A DNA stretch of 64,000 nucleotides from Chimonanthus salicifolius (GCA_013350335.1 CM023539.1:20628448-20692447), one strand, 5' to 3'. Positions 46,351 through 58,549 are shown, counted from the stretch's first letter. Notes: a model not told the origin generated them from the letters alone. Translations and numbers: made by a program.

Positions 46351-46676
46351 AGGCATACACGTTGGGGAGGTGGGAGTTTCATCTCATGGGATGAAACCCC
46401 GAAGGAAACATTAATGAGGAAGGTGAAGGGTTTTGTTGTTACAAAAGGGCATAACCTAAGGCATACACGTTGGGGAGGTGGGAGTTTCATCTCATGGGAT
46501 GAAACTCCAAAAGAAACATTAATGAGGGAGGTGAAGGGTTTTGTTGTTACAAAGGGGCATAACCTAAGGCATACACGTTGGGGAGGTGGGAGTTTCATCT
46601 CATGGGATGAAACTCCAAAGGAAATATTAATGAAGGAGATGAAAGGTTTTGGTTGTTACAAAGGGCCATAACCCAA
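46351..46676 (+). repeat. Three ~110-bp tandem repeats each with a GTTTCATC hairpin
   Basis: Units start at about 46351, 46460 and 46568. Each has GGCATACACGTTGGGGAGG, then GAGTTTCATC, TCATGG, GATGAAACTC (a 10-bp stem), then GGTGAAGGGTTTTGTTGTTAC. Unit length near a multiple of three keeps an ORF open across all three (repeating HTRWGGGSFISWDETP), but this is explained by the repeat. It lies upstream of the putative transcription start of solo LTR 2. Confidence 0.9.
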
Positions 46677-46939
46677 AGGACACCACCCCTTGGCCAATCC
46701 CTCACAAGACAAGAAAAAGACTTAGAGCTTTCTCCCATTGTCTTCTCCTTTCTCTCTCTCTCTCTCTCTCTCAAACCTCGTCCTTGGCCGAACCACTCTT
46801 AGGATTTTCATCTTAATCAAGCACCACTCTTTGGCCGAAGATCAAGGAGGAAGAAAGAAAAGACTAAAGAACGAAAGAAGATCAAGGAGGAGAAAGAAAA
46901 GACCAAGGAACATAAGAAATCGGAGGAGTCGCGGAATCG

Positions 46940-48445
46940 GTAAGTGGTACTTGCCAAAATTTATAAATTAAAAGGAGATTAAAGGGAACATTCCATACAG
47001 ATTGGAAATGGTTGGCCAAAATGTTGGAGGCCATGGATTTAAGATCCATTTAAAGAAAGGCAAAATGAGGTTCGGCCATGTGGAATGGCTGAACCACATT
47101 AAGTGATCTAAATATGGGTATATGATTTTTAAGAAGAAATTGATGAACCATAGGGTTCGGCCATGTTGTATGGCTGAACCCCATGGAAGAATATCATTGG
47201 TTTAAATGGGTTTTAAAAGATGAAATGATGGAAGAAATGTTGATGGATTTTGGGTTTTAAAATGATGAACCTAAGTGTATGATTAGACCCCATGAAGGGC
47301 TTTTCATGAACCTATGTGTATGATGTGGATGATATCTTTATGGACTTAGGTTGTTTAATGATTAACTTATGTGATTGGTTTGATAAATCAAAAGATGTAT
47401 GATGTTGGATCCATTTTGTATAAAATAAAACAAGGGTTAAAAAGGGGGTCAAAACCAAAGAGTGAGGTTCGGCGATGTTGTATGGACAAACCCCACAAGT
47501 GAGTTTTGGTGGACAGTGGACAGTGGACAGTGGGTAGTGGACAGCGGGTAACCTGCTGATTTTATAAATGAAATATTTATATGATTTTCCAAATGGTTAG
47601 GTTAAATTGGAAGGATGAAGGGAATGGTTTAAATCAATTGGAATAATTAAATTGGTTATTTTATGGAATTAAATGGATCACCAAATTGATGTATGTATAT
47701 GTTAAATGTAATAAGGTAACGGGATTTCACAAAAGGTGAATGATCGGCTTGACGCGATCGGTGATCGGTTTTTGGACGGAAACACAAGGACCCGTTATTT
47801 GGACGTTCGTAGGATTCCTACCTTATTGAAAACCATGGAATATGTATATATGATGATTTTAATTCATGTATTGATGAGTTATTTTGGTATCAAATGATAT
47901 GTTTCAATTATGGAATTTTAAATGATATGATGTTTATTATTACATAGCATGTTGGCATTTGCATCTCATGCATGGCATGGGAGGGATCAAATGTAACTGG
48001 AGATCCACGCTCCATCGGGGCGTCCGTAAGACATTCGTGGGGGGTACCTTGATGTGCATTATCCATCAAGAGGGATATATGATTGATTGTAACCGAAGAT
48101 CCATGCTCCGTCGAGGCGTCCGTAAGGCATTCGTGGGGATACCTTGATGAGGATTTTCCATCAAGAGGATACTATGTGATTGTGATATGGGTGATGGGTG
48201 GGACTCATGGCATATGACACCCAGGGCATGGCATTGAATCAACATAATTATGATCTCTATTATCATGCACTGTTTATGGTTTTTATCTGTATGATTAGAT
48301 CTCTATTATCACACACTGTTTTGGATACATTGTTTTACAAGTATGGCATGATGTATTATATCTGGATTTTTATACTAACCCATGTGTTTGTCCCTACTTG
48401 GAGTACCTACTGGACACGTTGTCTAACGCCCTACTTCTACCTTAG
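46940..48445 (+). promoter_or_regulatory. Putative LTR intron, solo LTR 2
   Basis: Donor CGGAATCG|GTAAGT at 46940. The acceptor CTTCTACCTTAG ends at 48445 with a CTAAC branch-point-like site about 22 nt upstream. 1.5 kb, enclosing the palindromes. The exon after it would begin ATGATGACACAGGAAATGG. Splicing is inferred only from sequence. Confidence 0.45.
47070..47495 (+). repeat. Palindrome array, solo LTR 2
   Basis: Copies at about 47071, 47155 and 47466, all with wobble-type changes (ATGGCTGAACC pairing G with T). A GGACAGT short repeat follows at 47510-47540. Confidence 0.88.
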
Positions 48446-51400
48446 ATGATGACACAGGAAATGGACGGAACGAAGGACACGATCGGAACCAAACTTAGGA
48501 GCTTGGATAATTTAGTTTCACTTTATTTAAGTTTATTCATGGATAAAGTAATTTGAGTAGCTAGTATTTGGGAATGTAATAGCTTAGACTATTTGCTATG
48601 GATCGAATGATGATTAATCTGGATTAAGTTAATTTATATTGATTTCCTTCCTTGCTAAGTAAATGTTGTAATCTGATGTTATTTCTGCAATGGGTATTCC
48701 CAAGTCGTAGTATCGCGTGTGAAATGTTTTAGTGGACTTGTCCATGCACACGCATGGTTGGCCAGTTAAGGGTTGGGCTTTGGAAGCTTGGACTTAGCTC
48801 GCGTCGTGATGTTCCCGCTCTCTTTCACTTTTTATTTTAAAAAAAAAGATAGACTCTGATTTTTGGCAAGTGAAAAAGGGCGGGGCATTACAGAAGGGAA
48901 GTTAGAAAAAAAAGCTATCACTTTATTTTTTCTCTCACCACCGATCCTCCTTTCTTCTTTTACCTTTCTTTTCTTTTCCTTCTTCCTTCCACCGTCCCAC
49001 GGCAGCAACCCTTTGGAGTTTTCCACTTTAGTGTTGGGGGTTTTCAAACACAACCATTTCTTAGTGGATTTTCACAAATAAGGTATGAAAATTCATCTAT
49101 TCTGAATTTCATAAACTCCTAGACAGATTTTATGTGAAATAAGTTATGTTTGAGATTCAAAAATGGATTTTATTAAATAGGAAAAATAGCCTACCTTCTT
49201 AAACACTTGTTAAATTAGTTTTTGAGTTGTGTCAAATCCTTTTAACCTTGTTGGAAAGTTGTATTTTTGTTCTAAATATGATTTGGTTATTATATGTTTT
49301 TTTTGTGAAGCCTAATGGACTCAAACCACATTATGATGCATTGTTTATGAAATTCATATTTTTTTTAGTAAAGCTTCTATTTTAAGATAGGATATATTTG
49401 ATTCTAAATGAATTTATTTTAGTTTTGTTTTGATGGAGTTTTAATTAATTTTTTTAGGTTTAGATTAAAACCTATCTTATGATAGAATTTAGCTTTAAGA
49501 TTTTGTTATGTATTTAGTTAACTTAGAAGATTTGAGGTTTTATTTTGGATTTAAAAGTGTTCTTAATAATATAGTTGGAAAGTTATATTTTATCTTTTGA
49601 TTTCTCCAAATCATGTTTTAGTTCATTAGTACATTAGACTATTTATGTTGGATTTCAATTTTTGTAGAAGACTATCCTATTACATTTTATAAAAAGAGTT
49701 ATTAAAGTATAATGACTTTTCAGATGATGTTTAACTTGAAACTGATTGGTGGCATTTTGAATAACGTTCCTGGTTAAAAGACCAAAGCTCTAACCTTTAT
49801 TCATTGTTTCTCAATTTTGAGATTGTTTTTAGACAAGACTGTATTTTGTTAGTCGAATCAACTCATTTGTCAGTCAGGCCGACCTTTGGATAAGTCAATG
49901 GTGTCATAACTATGACAATTATTTAATTGTATCAGTTTGACCAGCTCTCGCTTGTTCACGCAAATCGAGAAACTCATGTAACTTCGTCGATCAAGGTGAG
50001 GAGACTCAACTTGACTCGTATTATGTGTTTGTGTTAAAAACTATTACTTTAGGATGAAAAGTGGGACCCATGGAAAATATGGATGGAAAATACCAAATGG
50101 GACCAAAATGCGAGGTCTCACACTGCTTACATGTAAGGGACGTGATTTTGTTCTCACTATGTTGAACGTAAGCATGAAAAAGTGTCAGGGAGTTGATGCT
50201 TAGTGGTCTAAAACGCAGTATGGGACCCATTGGACGTCTAGAGGATAATAGATTCAATAAGACATTAATGTGAATTGTCCATTGATTGTGCATTGTGTTG
50301 GGTGAATATGCATGGGGTTCATGATATAGTCATTGATGCATGTAGTATGTGTTATATTAGAGTATGCAAGTGGTTCATACCATAGTATAGATGCATGTAG
50401 TGGGTGCGGTGTTTGATCATGCATAGAGTTTTGCATGCATGTGATTATACTTGTTAACAAGTTTGTGCAGGTAATGAGATGATAACATTCTAGATTATTA
50501 AACCTGGATTGAAACCAGTGGATGGTAAGTAAAACTCCATTGTTAAACCCTCGTGGAAAGGGTATATGGAAAAAACATATGTGAATGGTGGTTTTATATT
50601 ATTTGTATGTTTATGGATAGTTGATAGTTATATACATGTTAATGTATACGCACACACTAATATATTCGGTCGAGCTCTTGCAAGATGTTGTATACTGTCT
50701 TCCTTGACTTAATGCATTCGAGGATGAGTGAGTTCCTCGACAGGGTTGAGTGGGATACCTTGGACCTGTACAGTTGGGGTTGAGTGGGATACCCTAGTGT
50801 ATTACAAGTTTCGTTGTAACCATGTAAATGGTAAATATGATTTATCTGCTTATCATGTTGTTAAACATGCATTGTGTTATTGATATTATGAATACATGTG
50901 TGAGTTTGTAGGTGCAAATGTGAGAATGCATGTGTGGGTGGCATTTGCATTTGTGTGTATATATGGGTGGGTTTACATGTGTATGCGTGAATATGCATGG
51001 GGGTGTGTGTTGAAAGGAAAGAAAAAATGGTAAAGGTATGCCATGATGTTCTAAGTGTTTTTCTCGTAGGCTGCATTGTAAATTTGATATTCTGAAAATT
51101 TGAAGGGATTTGTTAATTTGAGTTCTCTTCACTACGCTGGAGCTCATGTCCCTTACAATGCATGTCATGTACTGGATGGGGCAATGGAGAATCCCTTTGC
51201 GATGCTTAGGAGTTGGAATCCAGTGCTGTTCGAGGGTAGGATTTATATTTGTTTAGTTTTATATTAAAATTATGTAAATTTTAGGTGATGATGCCACTTG
51301 TGGCATAAAGACCTTGTGTATAAGTCATATATGTGTAATATGATGATATGATGTATAATTGATTGTATTATGGTGTGTATTTTGGATTTTTTTAGAGTGT

Positions 51401-51673
51401 CAGTTGACTGGTACGTAGAAATTGTCGACAATTTGAGCAGATTACCATCAGTCGACTAATATAGTGGGAGTTTATATGAGATGTGTTTTCAATGTGCCCC
51501 TTTGGGGATTTGATGTTTTAGGTCGCAAGTATTGTCCACATAAGCGTGTACAACCTTTTCTATGGGCTTAGGGAACCGCAAGAGAGGCCAATGGATTTTT
51601 GGAGATTGGATTGTTATTTAAAAAAAAAAAATTAGTCGTGTTCTGGGCCCGCTTCCCAAGTCGGGGCGTGATA

Positions 51674-52920
51674 GTAAGTCTGTAGGCTACTTCTTTGATC
51701 TTCTCTAGTACCTCAAACGGACCAACATACTGAGGCGTCAGCTTTCCTCGGCCCCCAAACCTCTGAATCCCATGACGGGGTGAAACGCGAAGGAAAACAC
51801 GGTCTCCAACAACAAACTCAAGTGCCCTCCTCCGACGGTCATCATAACTCTTCTGCAGGCCCTGGGCAGTCAAAAACCTCTGTCTGCTCAATCTTACCTG
51901 CTCAGTAGTCTCCCTGACCACATCTGGTCCTGACATCACTGTATCACTATTCTCCACCGAACACAAGGGTGATCTGAACGAACCTGCCACACAAGGCCTC
52001 AAATGGTGCCATCTTGATACTAGACTGATAGTTGTTGTCGTAAACAAACTCAACCAGGTGTAAATGGCTCTCCCAACTACCGCCATGATCTAAAACACAA
52101 GCTTAGAGCATATTGTCTAAGATCTGAATGGTCCGCTTTGACTAGCCATCTGTTTGAGGGTGGAATGCTGTACCGAAACACAACTTTGCACCCAACTCCT
52201 TTTGCAAGCTTTGCCAAAACCAAGAGACAAACCTTGGGTTTCAGCCTAGAACAATTGATTTATGCACATCATGCAATCTGACAACCTCAGTCAAATACAA
52301 CCGACTCAAAGTCTAAAGAGAATTTGACGTTTTCATACCAATAAAACGGGTCGACATAGTCAATGATCCACTATGACCCACACTGCATCATGCATTCGAG
52401 GTAACTTTGGCAAACCAGTTACGAAATCCATGGTAATGTGGTCCCACTTCCAATCGGGGACTCGAAGAGGCTGCAACCTACCAGTGAGTTTCAAGTATTC
52501 TATCTTGACTTGCTGACAAGTTAAACAGTGGGTTACGAACTCGGCCACTGCCCTATTCATACTTCTCCACCAGGACTGCTGATGCAAGTCACGATATCTC
52601 TTTGTGCGTCCTGGATGCACAATGAACCTGGAGTGATGAAAGTGTTGTAATACCTCCTTGCACCACTGTCCAGACATGGGTACAAAAAGCATGCTTGAAA
52701 GGTCAAACCACCATCTCGTCTCACAGTTTATCCATAGGGTCCAGTGTCACTGGCCACAACATCTCTCAACGCGATGCACCTTTCATCCGTCTGCTGAGCT
52801 CTCAAATCTCTATCATAAATCTCTGGCTGAACAACCATGTTGCACGGTCTGGATGCTCTATATCCTTCAATCAAACTCGACAGGTTGCCCTCACCCTGCG
52901 ACTCAAGGCGTCTGCAAATG
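51674..52920 (-). pseudogene. Gypsy-C pol: RNase H end and integrase
   Basis: On the minus strand from 52920: FADALSRRVRA (end of RNase H and start of the spacer); the integrase zinc-binding HFHHSRFIVHPG...FVTHCLTCQQVK (HHCC); WKWDHITMDFVTGLPKL with the first catalytic Asp; a stop-filled core; then SRQRFLTAQGLQKSYDDRRRRALEFVVGDRVFLRVSP and YVGPFEVLEKIKEVAYRL. It continues at 37988. RT, protease and gag are absent. The LTR-like sequence at 52921 joins directly to RNase H, so an internal deletion removed the 5' half. Confidence 0.85.
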
Positions 52921-53524
52921 AGTAACGCCCTGTCCCGCTACGGGCGCATTATCTCCGAAAAGTCTCAAAACATGACCAAGAAACGGATATCGGGCATATT
53001 TTTTTTTGAAACGGGAAACCTCCCGCTCAAAAATTTAATAAAAGCCAAATCCAAACATGTAACACCCCGGATTTTCATGTTATAAATATTTATGGAAATT
53101 GCCCATTTAATTTGTGAATTAATGAATATGGACCTTACATGGGTAAGATGTTCGGTCAATTGCCCAATTAAGACCCAACAGATGGTGGATATAGTTCAAT
53201 TGAATTAAATGGGTGAGATTTTTTTAATTGGGTCAAAATTGTCAATTGGGTCAAAACGCCCAATTAGGACCCAATGGATCGTGGTTGACTTGGTTGACAT
53301 CAAGTGAGTTCAAGCTTACTTAATTGGGGCTGAATTTAGTTGGAAATGGAATTATGTAATTGAGTTGATTTTAAGTGAGTTAAGTGAGTTGAGTTTAAAA
53401 AATTGAAAAATAATAGAGTTATGGTGAGTTGGATGGGAAGTTAATGGGACCTTGAACTTAAGTGAGTGGAGTAGGTTTAGAGATGAATCTCATGAGACCC
53501 AAGTCAAGGCATACATGTTGGAGA

Positions 53525-53703
53525 TGGGAGTTTCATCTCATGGGATGAAACTCCAAATATATCATTAATGGGAGGTGGACGGTTTTGTGATGTTACACAA
53601 GGTTACATAAAGCACACGTTGGAAGCCTGGGGGGGTTTCCATCTCAAGATGGAAACCCAAGAGCCAAACGGTGGGAGTGTTTCATCTCATGGATGAAACC
53701 TCC
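53525..53703 (+). repeat. GTTTCATC-type hairpins in solo LTR 5
   Basis: Three different stems: GAGTTTCATC/GATGAAACTC (about 53529), GGGTTTCCATCT/AGATGGAAACCC (about 53633) and GTTTCATC/GATGAAAC (about 53678). This is the same element that is tandemly repeated in solo LTR 2. Confidence 0.85.
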
Positions 53704-54114
53704 AAATGGATCATTAATGAGGGAGGTGAAAGGGCATGGGAGTTACAAAGGGGTATCACCAAAGGACACCACCTTTGGCCGACCCTCATTAATCAAGAAA
53801 GGAGTGAAGTTTTCATTTCACTCTCTCCCTCTCCCTCTCTTGGCCGAATCACTCCTCAAGACAAGAACACTTAGTGTAGTTTCATCTCACTCTCTCCCTC
53901 TCACTCAAGGCCGATTCCCCCTCAAGACAAAGGACTTAGAGTTTTGTCTCAAAGTTTATCTCTTTCTCCCTCTCTCAAATCTATACCTCTTGGCCGAACC
54001 ACTCCAAGAGATTTTATCAAGATCAATCTTGGCCAAGGATCAAGAAGGAAGGAAGAAGACGCTAAGGAAGGAAATGAGCAAGGAGTGAAAGAAACCGGAG
54101 GAGTCGCGGAATCG

Positions 54115-55773
54115 GTAAGTACATGAATAAGTTTGCATAATTAAGAAAAGATGGTCAAGGACATGGTTCGGCCATTGCATGGCCGAACCCTAATACTTAT
54201 TATGGCTAAAGACTCTATGATGAACCATAGGGTTCGGCCATGTTGTATGGCTGAACCCCATGGAAAGGTATGAAGGAATTTATATGGGTCTAAGTGATTT
54301 TAAGAGAAGATGATGAATCATAGGTTCGGCCATGTTGTATGGCCGAACCCCATGGAAGGACATTGGTTATTTTTAATGAATTTTGAAGGATGAAAATCAT
54401 AGATGTAGGTGTATGATTTAAAAGGTTTTAAAGGGTTTAAATGGATGCATGTATGAGAACCATCAAAGGATCAAACCATATATGTATGATATATTTTTAA
54501 GGAAAATAAGGAACCATAGGGTTCGGCCATGGTGTATGGCCGAACCCCATAGAAAGGAATAAAGGATTTTAAATGGGTCAAAATGATGTAAAGGATGGAG
54601 AACCATGGACCTTAGGTTCGGCCATGGTGTATGGCCGAACCCCATGAAAATTTGTTGAAGTATAAACATGTATTTAGATCATGGAAGTAATGGGGGAATG
54701 ATGGTAATTATAATTGATTTTAAGTATGGTAAATGATGATCCAAAAGGATGAACCTAAATGCATGATTGAATCATGGAAATAAAGGACCATGGGTTCGGC
54801 CATGGTGTATGGCTTAACCCCATGAAGAATGTTTGGTGCATGAAATGGTAGTCATGGACCTATGTTTTTGGACCTAAACATAAGGTGATGGAAACAATGG
54901 CAAAGAAGTAAATATGGGTAAAATGAAAGATCATGGGTTCGGCCATGGTGTATGGCCGAACCCCATGGGGAATGTTTTGTTATGGACTTAGGTTGTTATC
55001 AATGTTAGATAATTATTGTGGACTAAGGGTTTAAATGATTAACTTAGTGGTGATTGAGTAATAAATCAAAAGAGGGACTAAAATCAAGTGAATAAGGTTC
55101 GGTTATGGTGTATGGTCGAACCCCACAAAGATGTGTTTATGGACTTAAACATGATTGTGGAACATGGGATTGATTGATTGATATGCAATAAGGTAACGGG
55201 ACCTCACAAGCGGTGTACGATAGTGAGAGGTTTCCTGACGAAAGCGCAAGGACACTTTAGTGGTCTTTGGTAGGATTCTACCTCTTTGAAATCATGGGAT
55301 AAGTAATATGATTTTAGTTCATGTTTTTGACGAGTTATTTTATATCAAATGTTATGTTTCAAATGTGGAAGTTTTATGCTATGATTTATACTATTACATA
55401 GCATGTGGACATTTACATCTCATGCATGGCATGTGAAGGATGATTTGTAACCGGAGGCCACGCTCCGTCTGGGCGTTCGTAAGGCATCTGTGGGAAGACC
55501 TTGATGTGCATTATCCATCAAGAAGTAACCGGAGAACACACTTCGTCGGGGCGTCCATAAGGCAACTGTGGGGATACCTTGATGAGGAGAATTCCATCAA
55601 GAGGATACATGTGTTTGTGATGGGTGGGACTCATTGCATATGACACCATGGCGTGGCATTGTTTTGCAAGGTTTTGATATTATGTTATCGATATGTTTTA
55701 TGTACTAACCATGTGTTAACCCTATTTGGAATACCTAGTAGGCGAGTTGTCTAACGCCCTACTTCTACCCTAG
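54115..55773 (+). promoter_or_regulatory. Putative LTR intron, solo LTR 5
   Basis: Donor GGAATCG|GTAAGT at 54115. Acceptor CTTCTACCCTAG ends at 55773 with TCTAACGCC about 24 nt upstream as a possible branch point. 1.66 kb, enclosing the palindromes. The upstream purine-rich exon shares GGAGGAGTCGCGGAATCG with solo LTR 2. Confidence 0.45.
54165..55125 (+). repeat. Palindrome array, solo LTR 5
   Basis: Copies at about 54165, 54230, 54322, 54520, 54614, 54795, 54937 and 55096. Five have the loop GGTGT or GTTGT. Changes within stems are mostly G-T wobbles. Confidence 0.93.
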
Positions 55774-56118
55774 TGGAGGACACAGGAATTGAAGGGAATG
55801 ATGAATGTGATTGGAGCCAGGCATAGGAGCTTGGATGTCTGTAATTATATTTTGTTCAAGTTACTCATGGACTATGTAATTCGAGTAGCTAGCATTTGGG
55901 CATGTAATAACTTAGATATTTTGCTATGGTTTGAAGTGGTTTATTTTGGATATTTAAGTTAAGATAATTATGGTTAAGGCTTGGACTACTTTGCTATATA
56001 AAATGGAATAGAATTAGGTTCTATTATAATTCCACAGTTATATTTTATTCCGCATGTATAACTTATTGCGTGTGAACTGTAGTCGTGGACTTAGTCTATG
56101 CACACGTATGGTTGGCCA

Positions 56119-57160
56119 TGTAACACCCCGCCCTTTTCATTCTATTTTTCAGAGTTTATTTATTTATTATTTTTTTTTAAATATAATAATCATGTGATCG
56201 GGGCGGAGTGTCACGACGCGAGTTAAGTTCGGATCTCTAAATCCGACCCTTAACTGGCCAAGCCCATGTGCGTATGAACTAAGTCCATAAAACTGATCCG
56301 CACATGGTATATATATAACTTGCGGAATTAACTTAGTCTTATTCTAACTGAGGTTATAATAGAACCTATGACTATTCCATTTTTTTCAATATTAGATAGC
56401 AAATTACATAATCTTATTCTCCAAAATTACTAACTAATATTATTCTACTATTCAATCCAACCATCCAAAATAAACTAATCCACAGCATCTACTTATCTAC
56501 TTATTACATGCCAACAAATCTAGCTACCAAATTACATTGTCCACATAATTCAAATAACACATCCATGAATAGTCCATTCAAAATCATTCAAACCGGCCAA
56601 GTTTCCGTGCTTGGTCCTCTTCTTCAACCACGTTCTTTCCCTTTGAAGTAGGGAGGACGCTGTTGTTGAAATTCTCATGCCATACTCCGGTCACTAGCAT
56701 CCCTGGAACTTTCACTCCCATTCATATGTTGCTGGAGTACTGAGGTTACCACTGCTTAGACTAAGCCCTGAAGCTCAGGCGGCACATGCGGTATATGTAC
56801 ACCACTGTTCCCTTCTCCCTCCTTCCGTGATGCATTATCACTCCCCTTCTCTTCCCTCCAAGAGTGCTGTGATTCTTCCCCATTGTGAGACTTTTCATGA
56901 ACAGCTTGCTCCTCATTAGGTTGGGTTACCTCTTTCTCATGGATAGATGGCTCCTTCTCATGCACAGATTTTTCGTGTTGTGATAAAACTTCCTCATGTT
57001 GCGTGATTTGCAACACCTTTTCCTTCCCTTTCTGGTTCTGAGAGATCCTTTTCTTTGGAGCCATTTCCCTAAGTCATAAAACATTATTGACTTAGTTTCC
57101 TCATACAGTTTGTACTTTTCACAATTTTGGGGAGATTTCCAAATAAGCAAACTTGGTTTT
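56119..57160 (-). repeat. 1042-bp direct repeat, copy 1 (LTR end plus gag start)
   Basis: Identical except for a few substitutions to 57469-58510 (offset 1350 bp). On the minus strand it holds the leader end, the MAPKKR ORF start, then a fused LTR 3' end with the terminal hairpin and TTACA. Confidence 0.93.
56756..57064 (-). pseudogene. Gag-like N-terminus, copy 1 (nonsense mutation)
   Basis: MAPKKRISQNQKGKEKVLQI followed by Glu/His/Lys-rich repeats of (V/S)HEKE(S/P/V). It stops at LQGLV, where the other copy reads LQGLVQAVV (CAA to TAA-type change at 56756-56758 on the minus strand). It is otherwise the same as the ORF at 57974-58414. Confidence 0.7.
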
Positions 57161-57454
57161 CTATTTGTTTTTGTGGGGGAAGTCTCTAAATTCCCTATGT
57201 TTGTTTTTCTCAATTGGGGAGTATTGGGGAATGTATATCCTATTTTGCTACGTTTGATAGATCAATTATAATAATGTACTTTTGCTATCTTTCACTGTTG
57301 TTCTCAGATTGATTTGTTCAGTCCGAGTCCACGAAATAAATTAATCCGGCCCCCAGTCAGCGGACTCCGAAGAGTCGGTCAGTTGGGATTCTTATCCGTC
57401 AGTGAGACATGAAACCGTCTTAATCTTACTTCGGAAGATTCAACTTCCCGTTTC

Positions 57455-57468
57455 GCTCTGATACCAAC
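57455..57468 (-). other. Primer binding site, minus-strand element
   Basis: GCTCTGATACCAAC, the complement of GTTGGTATCAGAGC, directly beside the LTR end at 57469. It fixes the orientation of this half of the chimera as minus. Confidence 0.9.
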
Positions 57469-58510
57469 TGTAACACCCCGCCCTTTTCATTCTATTTTTC
57501 AGAGTTTATTTATTTATTATTTTTTTTTAAATATAATAATCATGTGATCGGGGCGGAGTGTCACGACGCGAGTTAAGTTCGGATCTCTAAATCCGACTCT
57601 TAACTGGCCAAGCCCATGTGCGTATGAACTAAGTCCATAAAACTGATCCGCACATGGTATATATATAACTTGCGGAATTAACTTAGTCTTATTCTAACTG
57701 AGGTTATAATAGAACCTATGACTATTCCATTTTTTTCAATATTAGATAGCAAATTACATAATCTTATTCTCCAAAATTACTAACTAATATTATTCTACTA
57801 TTCAATCTAACCATCCAAAATAAACTAATCCACAGCATCTACTTATCTACTTATTACATGCCAACAAATCTAGCTACCAAATTACATTGTCCACATAATT
57901 CAAATAACACATCCATGAATAGTCCATTCAAAATCATTCAAACCGGCCAAGTTTCCGTGCTTGGTCCTCTTCTTCAACCACGTTCTTTCCCTTTGAAGTA
58001 GGGAGGACGCTGTTGTTGAAATTCTCGTGCCATACTCCGGTCACTAGCATCCCTGGAACTTTCACTCCCATTCATATGTTGCTGGAGTACTGAGGTTACC
58101 ACTGCTTGGACTAAGCCCTGAAGCTCAGGCGGCACATGCGGTATATGTACACCACTGTTCCCTTCTCCCTCCTTCCGTGATGCATTATCACTCCCCTTCT
58201 CTTCCCTCCAAGAGTGCTGTGATTCTTCTCCATTGTGAGACTTTTCATGAACAGCTTGCTCCTCATTAGGTTGGGTTACCTCTTTCTCATGGATAGATGG
58301 CTCCTTCTCATGCACAGATTTTTCGTGTTGTGATAAAACTTCCTCATGTTGCGTGATTTGCAACACCTTTTCCTTCCCTTTCTGGTTCTGAGAGATCCTT
58401 TTCTTTGGAGCCATTTCCCTAAGTCATAAAACATTATTGACTTAGTTTCCTCATACAGTTTGTACTTTTCACAATTTTGGGGAGATTTCCAAATAAGCAA
58501 ACTTGGTTTT
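57469..58510 (-). repeat. 1042-bp direct repeat, copy 2
   Basis: Second copy of the gag-start plus LTR-end unit. The 308 bp between the copies (57161-57468) hold the leader and primer site, so the order on the minus strand is gag-LTR end-primer site-leader-gag-LTR end. Confidence 0.93.
57974..58414 (-). pseudogene. Gag-like N-terminus, copy 2
   Basis: 146 residues: a basic start MAPKKRISQNQKGKEKV, a hydrophilic repeat region rich in HEKE, then VPPELQGLVQAVVTSVLQQH and ending FQQQRPPYFKGKERG. PELQ-type helices followed by a PPxF stretch are common at the start of Ty3/Gypsy Gag before the capsid domain. The ORF then runs into LTR sequence, so the capsid and zinc-knuckle parts are deleted. Confidence 0.55.
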
Positions 58511-58549
58511 TATTTTGTTTACTTAGGGTTATGGCTACTGATTTGGGTC

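Larger units (their letters stand above)
38843..48892 (+). mobile_element. Solo LTR 2, nested in solo LTR 1
   Basis: Begins TGTCACACCTCGAG and ends GGGCGGGGCATTACA, with a perfect duplication GAAGG (38838-38842 and 48893-48897). Net length is about 3.2 kb after removing solo LTR 3. It carries a tandem hairpin repeat (46351-46676), CT patch (46751-46771), GTAAGT donor (46940), palindromes (47070-47490), CGGAG/CTCCG hairpins (47997-48170), acceptor (AG 48444-48445) and terminal hairpin (48770-48800). Confidence 0.85.
37989..51673 (+). mobile_element. Solo LTR 1 (outermost of a four-deep nest)
   Basis: TGTAATACTCCGACCCAAG at the left and CTTCCCAAGTCGGGGCGTGATA at the right are near inverted repeats. 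Flanking duplication GCAAG/GTAAG (one mismatch). It interrupts the Gypsy-C integrase frame. Net length is about 3.6 kb after removing 38843-48892. Its own sequence is 37989-38842 and 48898-51673. A donor-like AAG|GTATGA (49083) and acceptor-like TTGTGCAG (about 50470) are visible, but the GGTTCGGCC palindrome is absent. It has its own AT-rich U3 and no coding content. Confidence 0.8.

Noticed and set aside
46303..46671. 122-residue repeat protein (RHTRWGGGSFISWDETP three times)
   Set aside because: The frame is open only because a ~110-bp hairpin-bearing noncoding unit is tandemly repeated; the opposite strand is open too.
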